A DNA stretch of 9,460 nt from contig JBEKDJ010000172.1 of the NCBI GenBank assembly GCA_050014415.1, forward strand, positions 1-9,460. The letters are read 5' to 3'. The notes beneath the pieces are model-generated. The model saw only the letters and a list, made by a program, of their open reading frames with translations. It had not been told where the DNA came from and did no database searches. Source of the stretch: JBEKDJ01 sp050014415 (GTDB lineage: Bacteria > Desulfobacterota > BSN033 > UBA1163). Below, in pieces: positions 1-5,999 of this stretch. Numbering within the stretch: the first letter of the stretch is position 1; the number at the start of each line of letters is the position of its first letter. The position numbers were made by a program, and so were the translations under genes.

Positions 1-424
1 GGCTCACACCAGTTCGGGGTGCCTAAGGCATTGGCAAATCTTAGAACGGACATGAAATAGTACCGACCCGTACCTTGACCCAAGGCTATCGACTCTGGAC
101 CATAGGCCGCCTTGATGTCTGCGATCCTGGAGGCCATCGTGTTCAAGGCCTCCTCCCAAGAGATCCGTTCCCATTTCCCCTGGCCTCTTTTTCCTGCCTC
201 TTCAAAGGGTGCTTCAGGCGATCAGGGTGATAGAGCAGTTCAACAATCGCCATCCCCTTAGGGCACAGTCTGCCCCTGTTGAGAGGCGACTCGGGGTCGC
301 CCTGCAGTTTTACGACCTTGCCGTCCCTCACGTAGGCGAGAACACCGCATCCCCCGTGACACATGCGGCAAGCGCTTCTGTAGACGCCGTCATCGACCGA
401 GAATGTCATGTCAAAAGCCATCAT
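1..424 (-). pseudogene. Molybdopterin oxidoreductase N-terminus, frameshifted and cut by window edge
   Basis: This is the start of a DMSO-reductase-superfamily molybdenum/tungsten enzyme. Residues 19-54 carry a complete N-terminal [4Fe-4S] motif, C19-x2-C22-x3-C26-x27-C54 followed by PKG, and then the family's HPDRLKHPLKR stretch. In the starting frame the protein ends early at a stop at 143-145. From about position 198 leftwards the family sequence resumes in another frame (GKWERISWEEALNTMASRI, then a stretch ending GTPNW at the window edge). One extra G in the minus-strand AGGCAGG at 193-199 would join both halves as KHPLKRAGKRGQGKWERISW. I therefore read this as a single-base deletion, real or a sequencing error. 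The gene lies 8 nt after the FmdE-like gene, so it probably belongs to the same transcript. ATG at 424 or 421 could start it; 421 is better spaced from a GAGG. The active-site metal ligand lies beyond the window. Confidence 0.82.
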
Positions 425-432
425 AGCCTCGC

Positions 433-1005
433 CTATTCCACGGGTATAAAAATGCTTCCATCTGCGCAGCCGAGACAAGAGGGACCGTCGACCGCAGGGT
501 AAGCCTCGCCACAGCGGGGACAAATGGCAAATGATCCTCTGTGCTTTTTCTTCAAAAACCGCTCAGAAACCGCTACCTTGCAGAGGTTACAGATGGTTGA
601 CCCGGCCTCTTTGATCTCCCTGAGAAGGTTCTGCTCGTTTTGTTCTCCCTTGGATGTTGTCTTGAAATACCAAGCCTTGATCTCCGGCCACCGATCAACC
701 TTGGCCGCGTCCACGTAGACCCTTACCCCTTGCCCTGTGGTTTTGTCGAACAAGATCAGCGCGTAGCGGCCTGTGTTGACTATCGTGAGCCAGCCATTCC
801 CAATAGTGCACGGCGTTAGCAGCTGAACGGCATCGGGCAGACATTTGGGTGTCTCGCAAAGGGCGTCAAAAAGCCCCTCCTGCGGAAGAGATCGGTATGC
901 GAGATCCACCATGAATCCTCCGATAATGACGCCGGGGGCCGTGAAGCTGTGAAAAGCCCGTACCTTTTCGATATACTCCTCAATGCTGTAAGAGCAGACC
1001 ATCAT
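433..1005 (-). CDS. FmdE-family protein with C-terminal zinc-binding CxxC domain
   Basis: A 190-residue protein resembling FmdE, the protein encoded with molybdenum formylmethanofuran dehydrogenase in methanogens and found widely beside molybdopterin enzymes in anaerobic bacteria. Residues about 8-115 form the FmdE core. The most telling stretch is DAVQLLTPCTIGNGWLTIVN (58-77), followed by FDKTTGQGVRVYVD (86-99). The C-terminus (137-190) holds three CxxC pairs at C139/C142, C162/C165 and C177/C180, which would suit a zinc ribbon. The usual N-terminal FHGHxCPG-type metal site reads FHSFTAPG here (18-25), so the histidine at 19 is kept but the cysteine is replaced by alanine. Its start ATG overlaps the stop of the small upstream ORF, and the oxidoreductase begins 8 nt after its end. 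I infer a role in metal or cofactor handling for that enzyme; the exact biochemical function of such bacterial homologues is not established. Confidence 0.85.
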   Translation of the reverse strand: MMVCSYSIEEYIEKVRAFHSFTAPGVIIGGFMVDLAYRSLPQEGLFDALCETPKCLPDAVQLLTPCTIGNGWLTIVNTGRYALILFDKTTGQGVRVYVDAAKVDRWPEIKAWYFKTTSKGEQNEQNLLREIKEAGSTICNLCKVAVSERFLKKKHRGSFAICPRCGEAYPAVDGPSCLGCADGSIFIPVE

Positions 1006-1127
1006 TTGAGCCGGTAACCTTCAAACCCATCCTTTTCGAACAACCGTCGAATCTCGTTCTCCTCTATAGACCGGCCGCTGAATGCCCCGTAGCCCAGTAG
1101 GCATCGCCTGAAAAAGGGTCGGGCCAT
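1002..1127 (-). CDS. Small ORF, 41 residues, translationally coupled to the FmdE-like gene
   Basis: An ATG at 1125-1127 opens a 41-residue frame that ends in TGA at 1002-1004, inside the AAATGATGG that starts the FmdE-like gene. Such start-stop overlap is typical of coupled translation and argues that the frame is real. The peptide is charged and hydrophilic in its second half (SIEENEIRRLFEKDGFEGYR), with an arginine-rich start (MARPFFRRCLLGYG). It has no membrane segment and one cysteine (C9). An in-frame stop lies four codons upstream, so it is not simply the tail of a longer frame. No strong Shine-Dalgarno sequence precedes it. It sits 31 nt after livF and shares the higher GC of the genes downstream. 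I do not recognise a family. It could be a free-standing small protein or the remnant of a larger gene. Confidence 0.45.
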   Translation of the reverse strand: MARPFFRRCLLGYGAFSGRSIEENEIRRLFEKDGFEGYRLK

Positions 1128-1158
1128 CCCAATTCACGATTTGGCAGCTGTTCTTAAT

Positions 1159-1863
1159 CTACCCCAGGAAGGCGCTTCTTACGATCTCGTTATTCATGAT
1201 CTCTTTCAAATTGCCTTCCAAAACCACTTTACCAACTTCCAACACATAGCCCCTTTCAGTAACCTGAGTAACCAAACCGGCATTCTGTTCTACCAAAAGA
1301 ATGCTAATCCCGCTTTGATGGATACCCCTAATGATAGTGGCAAGCTCCTGAACCACGAGAGGAGCTAAACCCAGCGAAGGCTCATCCATGAGTAGGAGAC
1401 GTGGTTTAGCCATTAAGCCCCGGCCAATAGCTAACATCTGTTGCTCCCCTCCGCTCAAGGTTGACGCTTGTTGATTACGTCTTTCATAGAGCCTTGGAAA
1501 ACGTTCAAAGACTCCATCTATGTCCTTTTTCACCGCAGCCTTATCCCTCCTCAAATAAGCACCAATTCTGAGATTGGCTAAGACACTCATGTAGGGGAAA
1601 AGATGGCGACCTTCAGGAATATGGGTGATACCGAGCTTAACGATATGGTGAGGCGCCATCCCATCTGTCCTCTTATCCATAAACCATATTTCCCCATTGG
1701 TTGTTGGAACCGCACCACACACCGCTTTTAAAATAGTGCTCTTGCCCGCCCCGTTGGCACCGATAATGCCCACCACGGTCCCCTCCGTCACCTTTATGGT
1801 GACACCCTTTATGGCTTCAGCCTTACCATAATGGACACGGATATCCTTCAGGTTAAGCAGCAT
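1159..1863 (-). CDS. livF: ABC transporter ATP-binding protein, LivF type
   Basis: Second cytoplasmic ATPase of the HAAT importer, 234 residues, normal for LivF. Walker A is GANGAGKS (35-42), the signature LSGGEQQ (136-142) and Walker B LLLMDEP (156-162). The switch position is glutamine (VEQN, Q193) instead of histidine, as is usual in LivF. It would pair with LivG and hydrolyse ATP to drive LivHM. I chose the ATG at 1861-1863 over a TTG 15 nt upstream because GGAG at 1873-1876 lies 9 nt before it and the protein then begins MLLNLKDI, as family members do. The start overlaps the end of livG by 11 nt, so translation is probably coupled. It is the last gene of the transporter set. Confidence 0.95.
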   Translation of the reverse strand: MLLNLKDIRVHYGKAEAIKGVTIKVTEGTVVGIIGANGAGKSTILKAVCGAVPTTNGEIWFMDKRTDGMAPHHIVKLGITHIPEGRHLFPYMSVLANLRIGAYLRRDKAAVKKDIDGVFERFPRLYERRNQQASTLSGGEQQMLAIGRGLMAKPRLLLMDEPSLGLAPLVVQELATIIRGIHQSGISILLVEQNAGLVTQVTERGYVLEVGKVVLEGNLKEIMNNEIVRSAFLG

Positions 1864-2617
1864 CTTCGCCAACTCCAAGGTAGGCTTCGATTACATCTTT
1901 GTTTCTTTTTACCTCTTGAGGCAATCCTTCGGCAATCTTTCTTCCGAAATTGATCACTACGATCCTATCGCATATTTTCATGACCGCTCTCATATTATGT
2001 TCCACTAATAAAACCGTAGTCCCTACGGAACGTATCTTATTAATAAAAACCAGTGTTTCATTGACTTCGTTTGCATTCATTCCGGCTAATGGCTCATCAA
2101 GCAAAAGTAGCTTTGGACTCGCACTTAAGGCTATCGCAATCCCGATGAGCCTTTGATAGCCATGGGGTAAGCTTTGGGCAAGATCATCTCTGACAGAATC
2201 TAAACCCAAGAATTCTATAATTTCCATCGCATGGTTGAGAGCCTTTTGCTCCTTATTTCTATAACCCGGAGTATTGAAGATGGCCTCCCAAACGCCGCTT
2301 TTGGGGTGAAGGTAGCACGATGTGAGCACATTCTGTAGAACAGTCAAATCAGGCAGAAAAGCGTTTTGCTGAAAAGTCCGGACTATTCCCTTCGCGGCAA
2401 TCGAATGCGTTCCTCTTCCGGTTATGTCAACCTGCTCAAAAAAAATTTGGCCCTTTGTCGGTGGAATAAAACCGGTTATCAGATTGAATACAGTCGTCTT
2501 GCCAGCACCGTTGGGACCGATAAGTCCAACTACCTCGCCAGAGTTGATGTTCATGTCAAACTCCGTAACAGCCGATAATCCCCCAAAGTGCTTTGTCAAA
2601 CCCTTTATCTCAAGCAT
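1853..2617 (-). CDS. livG: ABC transporter ATP-binding protein, LivG type
   Basis: First ATPase of the HAAT importer, 254 residues. Walker A is GPNGAGKTT (34-42), a Q-loop glutamine lies in TFQQ (81-84), Walker B is LLLLDEP (170-176) and the switch histidine is H207 in LLVEHNM. The ABC signature is unusual: LPHGYQ at 150-155 instead of the LSYGQ or LSGGQ form, with its glycine kept. The C-terminal IAEGLPQEV stretch and the length fit LivG. The ATG at 2615-2617 overlaps the last codons of livM as ATGCTTGA, and no good Shine-Dalgarno sequence is near, so it likely depends on re-initiation by ribosomes leaving livM. Confidence 0.95.
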   Translation of the reverse strand: MLEIKGLTKHFGGLSAVTEFDMNINSGEVVGLIGPNGAGKTTVFNLITGFIPPTKGQIFFEQVDITGRGTHSIAAKGIVRTFQQNAFLPDLTVLQNVLTSCYLHPKSGVWEAIFNTPGYRNKEQKALNHAMEIIEFLGLDSVRDDLAQSLPHGYQRLIGIAIALSASPKLLLLDEPLAGMNANEVNETLVFINKIRSVGTTVLLVEHNMRAVMKICDRIVVINFGRKIAEGLPQEVKRNKDVIEAYLGVGEDAA

Positions 2618-3602
2618 GGCTAATACGCGCTGTCCTGTGCCTTCTAATTAAGGAAACTCCAAGCTTAGGCAAATCGACAAGACCCCCGGGCAAAAAGAAG
2701 GTTATAATGAGTAATATCCCCACAAAGACGAAGGGTTGATACTCTTTCAGTATCCGGAGAAATTCGGGAAGAAGTGTAAGAATGAAAGCTCCAAGGATAG
2801 CGCCGTAAAATCTTCTCCGGCCGCCGACTACCATGTACACGACGACATAAATCGCCTGAAGCACACCGAAGCTGTCTGGGGTTAAGGTCTTAATAAAGTG
2901 GGCGTAGAAGGCGCCAGTGATGCCGGCGAAAAAGCAGCCCACACACCAGGCAAGAACCTTGAAGTTAGTGACATTTATGCCTACACTCTCGGCCACAGAA
3001 TCATCTTGCTGAATAGCCAGCAGGGTTCGCCCAACACGAGAAGAGTCAATCCTGTACAGAAAAAAAAGGCTAATTAACACCAGGACCAAAATAAGGTAAT
3101 AGTAAGGGACTTTGGAATCAAAAACGATATGGAATAAGCCAAAAAAACTTAACGAATTGGGAGGGGGGATATTCAAGAGACCGGAGGTACCATGAGTCAA
3201 ATTTCTCCATTCCATGATAATCAGCCTGATAACTGCACCCAGGAACAACGTAAGCATGGCGAAGTACACTCGCTTGACACGAACAAACGGGTAGCCTACC
3301 ACCAGTGCTATGAGTGCGGAAGCTATGCCCCCCAGTGGCAACGCCACCCAAAAGGAGAGGCCTAATTTCATCACAAGCAAAGCGGATGTGTAGGCACCAA
3401 TCGCCATGAAACCTGCATGGGCAAGGGACATTTGCCCTGTAGTGGCAATAGTGCGAAGGCTAATAGCAAGAATGATGTTTATCCCGGCCATGATGAGTAT
3501 ATGAAGGAGGTACGCCTCCTTAGTAAGGAGTGGTATTGAGAACAAAACAAGTATCAGCAAGGTTCCGCTGGCAGGCTTGACGAAGTGTGCTACTTTATTC
3601 AT
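2610..3602 (-). CDS. livM: HAAT-family ABC transporter permease, LivM type
   Basis: Inner-membrane permease of the importer, 330 residues from the ATG at 3600-3602. Several strongly hydrophobic segments are visible, for example around 12-27, 33-50, 83-103, 115-130, 168-183, 215-235, 247-260 and 268-305. The family-typical TTGQMSLAHAGFMAIGAYT lies at 54-72, and the cytoplasmic loop that contacts the ATPases is GRTLLAIQQDDSVAESVGIN (191-210). The usual GGxGTxxG segment reads GGRRRFYGAILGA (260-272). An in-frame upstream start at 3653 would lie deep inside livH and add 17 residues unlike the family, so the inner ATG was chosen. That ATG overlaps the livH stop as ATGAATAA, which suggests coupling. 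LivM and LivH together form the translocation pore. Confidence 0.94.
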   Translation of the reverse strand: MNKVAHFVKPASGTLLILVLFSIPLLTKEAYLLHILIMAGINIILAISLRTIATTGQMSLAHAGFMAIGAYTSALLVMKLGLSFWVALPLGGIASALIALVVGYPFVRVKRVYFAMLTLFLGAVIRLIIMEWRNLTHGTSGLLNIPPPNSLSFFGLFHIVFDSKVPYYYLILVLVLISLFFLYRIDSSRVGRTLLAIQQDDSVAESVGINVTNFKVLAWCVGCFFAGITGAFYAHFIKTLTPDSFGVLQAIYVVVYMVVGGRRRFYGAILGAFILTLLPEFLRILKEYQPFVFVGILLIITFFLPGGLVDLPKLGVSLIRRHRTARISHA

Positions 3603-4455
3603 GTCCAAAAAGCCCCCGGGGTCTAAGGAGTAGCACGAGGATAATGACACCAAAACCGACGATGCCGGCCATGGTCGAACTTAACAAAGGGGGAACCAAG
3701 CCATCTACTAAACCCAAGATGAATCCTCCGACCACAGCGCCAGAGATGCTTCCCAGTCCCCCCAAGATGATCACTGCAATTCCTTTTGTGATGGCAGTGG
3801 TCCCCATAAACGGACTGGTACTAAATATGCTCCCCATTAACGAGCCAGCTATTGCAGCCAAGGCACAGCCTATAACCATGGCAACAGCAGAGATACGGTT
3901 AACGTCTATGCCTTGCAAGCTTGCAGCATAGATGTCTTGCGAAATTGCAACCATGGCCTGGCCTGTCTTGGTCTTCTTAATTAGAAGGAAAAGCGCTGCA
4001 ACCAAAATGATGCCTACAAGTATGGCTAACAGCCTGTCCCAAGAGAGTGTGACGCCACTGACTTTCAAAACTCCGGGAATGATGCCTCCCATCGATTTTG
4101 TATCGGTGCCAAAACCTACAACGGCTATAGTTTGCAGGAGTAACATCAAGCCTACGGCTACGATGATGCTGGGCTCGAAGCGGCCACGAAAGGGGCGAAA
4201 AAAAAACCTTTCTAAAATAATACCAAGTAGCCCGACAAGAAGTGCAGACAAGGGTAAGGCTTCCCAGAAACCGAAGCCATATAACTTAATCAAGAAGTAG
4301 CTGCAGTAGGCTCCAAGCATATATATCTCGCCGTGAGCAAACTGGACGATGTTCATAATACCAAAAACCAATGTCAGCCCTAGGGCGACTAGTATGTAAA
4401 TCCACCCTGCCGCTAAACCATTCAATATGCTTTGCGTCAACAAGGTTAAACTCAA
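3595..4455 (-). CDS. livH: HAAT-family ABC transporter permease, LivH type
   Basis: The other membrane permease, 286 residues, standard for LivH. It begins MSLTLLTQSILNGLAAGWIY and contains the conserved FGIMNIVQFAHGEIYMLGAY (31-50). The ATPase-contact loop is around TGQAMVAISQDIYAASLQGI (164-183), followed by the glycine-rich GGLGSISGAVVGG (232-244), and it ends RPRGLFGHE. About eight hydrophobic segments can be seen. The start is a TTG at 4453-4455: GAGGAG at 4461-4466 lies 5 nt upstream, and the resulting N-terminus matches the family exactly. A nearby ATG at 4466-4468 is in a different frame. The gene is separated by 196 nt from the binding-protein gene and overlaps livM by 8 nt. Confidence 0.94.
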   Translation of the reverse strand: MSLTLLTQSILNGLAAGWIYILVALGLTLVFGIMNIVQFAHGEIYMLGAYCSYFLIKLYGFGFWEALPLSALLVGLLGIILERFFFRPFRGRFEPSIIVAVGLMLLLQTIAVVGFGTDTKSMGGIIPGVLKVSGVTLSWDRLLAILVGIILVAALFLLIKKTKTGQAMVAISQDIYAASLQGIDVNRISAVAMVIGCALAAIAGSLMGSIFSTSPFMGTTAITKGIAVIILGGLGSISGAVVGGFILGLVDGLVPPLLSSTMAGIVGFGVIILVLLLRPRGLFGHE

Positions 4456-4460
4456 CTTTA

Positions 4461-4466
4461 CTCCTC
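4461..4466 (-). promoter_or_regulatory. Ribosome binding site selecting the TTG start of livH
   Basis: The minus strand reads GAGGAG, 5 nt before TTG at 4453-4455. It is the only good Shine-Dalgarno match near the beginning of the LivH homology and supports a non-ATG start. Confidence 0.7.
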
Positions 4467-4517
4467 ATTACAGCGCTGTTTCTTAGTGGATTGGTGAAAA
4501 GAAGCCTTTACATGGAA

Positions 4518-4551
4518 GAGGAAGCAATACACCAAATGCGGAAGCTTCCTC
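4518..4551 (-). repeat. Intercistronic inverted repeat between binding-protein gene and livH
   Basis: Perfect 8-bp inverted repeat, GAGGAAGC at 4518-4525 and GCTTCCTC at 4544-4551 (plus strand), separated by 18 nt. In the minus-strand transcript it could fold into a hairpin about 100 nt after the binding-protein stop and 60 nt before livH. No run of U follows, so it is not a typical terminator. It might lower expression of livH onwards or stabilise the binding-protein message, whose product is usually needed in excess. Chance is possible for an 8-bp stem with a long loop. Confidence 0.35.
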
Positions 4552-4651
4552 CCCATTTTGTCTTTAATTTTCCTGCCAAGCTTTCACTCGGCTTCGGCTT
4601 TGAACAAACCTTTACACTCCTGAAAGCTGGTTTCTATACATTAGCCACTGT

Positions 4652-5851
4652 CTATGGAACTTTCGGCAAATACCACTTTATAAGTTCCACTTTCCCATTT
4701 TTCAGCCCACTAATAGGCTGGCGCCTCACTACCAGGTGGTTAATCCCATAAGTTTTCAGACCTCCCATGTTCCCAGTTCCATAACATGTTTCGATGCTCT
4801 TCATATTCTCCCAGGTTGTCTTCACCGTGGTTGGATCAAGACTCTGGGCTGCCTCAATAGCCTGCGCCAGACACCACAGGGCATCCCACCCCTGGAAAGA
4901 TTCAAACATAAATTTTGTCCCGAATTTATTCTTCCATCGTTTTTCAAGTTCTCTTATCGTAGGGGGTACGTCAGGACTCTGCATGTCCAGAGAGGGGTTA
5001 AAGTAATCAAAGGAAAACTCTTTCCCAGCTATATCTAAAATTGTATAGAGCTCCACCGGGGCCAAACTAAAAATTGGGCCTTTGAAACCCAGCTCCCGCG
5101 CTTGTTTTAATTTAAGTGCTGAAGGTATTGGAGGTGTTCCGCCAGAATCCAAGGCATCTGGCTTGGCAGCTAATACCTTAGTCAACACTGGATAGAAATC
5201 CTGTTGTTCCAGAGGATTATGGAACTCCTTAGCAACTACCTTAAGGCGATGTGCCTCAGCCTCTCTCTGTGTTATGCCCATGAAAAACTGCCCACCAGGT
5301 TCGTCTGGTTGCAAAATAGCGATTGTTTTTACATAAGGGTAAGCCTGGACTAAATAATCATAATTGACTGGGATCGCCTCAGCACCAGAAAGGACGGGTC
5401 TGAAGGTGTAAGGGGTTTTGGGGTTCATCACAGCTGGTATGCCGCCTCCCCAAGCCAGTGAACGCAATACCTTCGCTGGCTCAGTAACTGACGATGCAGC
5501 TATGGTCATATCAGGTACCATCTGCCCAATAATGAACTTCACCTTGTCCCGTTCAACCAGCTTGGTAGCTGCTGCTACTGCCCCATCGACATTGCCTTTT
5601 TGATCCTCAACAATTAGTTCGATAAGATACTTCTCTCCCCCAATGGTTATCCCACCCTTTTCGTTAATCCAATCTTGACACAGCACCTCTCCGTTCCTCA
5701 TTACCATTTCCACTTCAGAACCAAAGCCACTTAGCGAATGAATGACGCCTATCTTTAGCGTCTTTGCCGCTGCGTGTATTGCATTACCTCCGGTAATAAG
5801 ACTACCCACAAACAGGACCAGCAAGAAAATACACAATTGCTTTTTCGACAT
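4652..5851 (-). CDS. Periplasmic substrate-binding protein of HAAT ABC transporter (LivK-like)
   Basis: Secreted solute receptor of the importer, 399 residues. The N-terminus is a Sec signal peptide (MSKKQ, then a hydrophobic core to about residue 20) with likely cleavage around AIHAAA/K at 24-30. There is no lipobox cysteine, so it should be soluble in the periplasm. The mature part from KTLKIGVIHSLSGFGSEVEM has the Peripla_BP_6 / type I fold pattern. It includes INEKGGITIGG, KLVERDKVKFIIGQMVPD and the tail VKTTWENMKSIE. I chose ATG 5849-5851 because AAAGGAGGG sits 7 nt upstream; a longer frame from 5872 would start before that site. It precedes livHMGF with a 196-nt gap, as often seen for binding proteins. 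The ligand cannot be told from sequence; the neighbouring molybdopterin enzyme suggests a catabolic substrate instead of an ordinary amino acid, but that is inference. Confidence 0.93.
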   Translation of the reverse strand: MSKKQLCIFLLVLFVGSLITGGNAIHAAAKTLKIGVIHSLSGFGSEVEMVMRNGEVLCQDWINEKGGITIGGEKYLIELIVEDQKGNVDGAVAAATKLVERDKVKFIIGQMVPDMTIAASSVTEPAKVLRSLAWGGGIPAVMNPKTPYTFRPVLSGAEAIPVNYDYLVQAYPYVKTIAILQPDEPGGQFFMGITQREAEAHRLKVVAKEFHNPLEQQDFYPVLTKVLAAKPDALDSGGTPPIPSALKLKQARELGFKGPIFSLAPVELYTILDIAGKEFSFDYFNPSLDMQSPDVPPTIRELEKRWKNKFGTKFMFESFQGWDALWCLAQAIEAAQSLDPTTVKTTWENMKSIETCYGTGNMGGLKTYGINHLVVRRQPISGLKNGKVELIKWYLPKVP

Positions 5852-5857
5852 CTCAAG

Positions 5858-5866
5858 CCCTCCTTT
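5858..5866 (-). promoter_or_regulatory. Strong ribosome binding site of the binding-protein gene
   Basis: The minus strand reads AAAGGAGGG, 7 nt before the ATG at 5849-5851. Its position rules out the longer frame beginning at 5872 and predicts high translation of the receptor. Confidence 0.8.
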
Positions 5867-5885
5867 CACCAAATATGTTTAGTCG

Positions 5886-5900
5886 TTGTACTTATTACAA
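5886..5900. promoter_or_regulatory. Possible operator dyad upstream of the binding-protein gene
   Basis: TTGTA at 5886-5890 and TACAA at 5896-5900 form a perfect 5-bp dyad with a 5-nt spacer. It is nested inside a wider repeat, ATGTTT (5875-5880) and AAACAT (5899-5904). The site lies 34-49 nt before the start codon, in an AT-rich 148-nt gap after the molybdopterin enzyme, where a separate promoter for the transporter genes could sit. I could not define a convincing -35/-10 pair. Repeats this short arise by chance in AT-rich DNA, so this is a weak call. Confidence 0.25.
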
Positions 5901-5999
5901 ACATCCTTTTCCCTTCGTTTGACCTGCCGTTAATTAAGGAATTTCTGGTTTTGATTATTCAACTCTCAAAAAAGATTCGCCAAATAGTTAAAGAGGTCT

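Noticed and set aside
143..199. Programmed frameshift or selenocysteine at the early stop of the left oxidoreductase
   Set aside because: There is no slippery heptamer at the break, and the TGA is in the wrong frame relative to the family sequence, so neither recoding explanation fits. A simple one-base loss does.
1864..1878. Longer livF start at TTG 1876-1878
   Set aside because: It would overlap the GGAG that fits the ATG at 1863, and the extra residues are not part of the family N-terminus.
3587..4300. Two long plus-strand frames opposite livH (3587-3931 and 3932-4300)
   Set aside because: They are antisense to a well-conserved permease. Their sequences look like reversed membrane-protein codons, with no ribosome binding site or recognisable domain.
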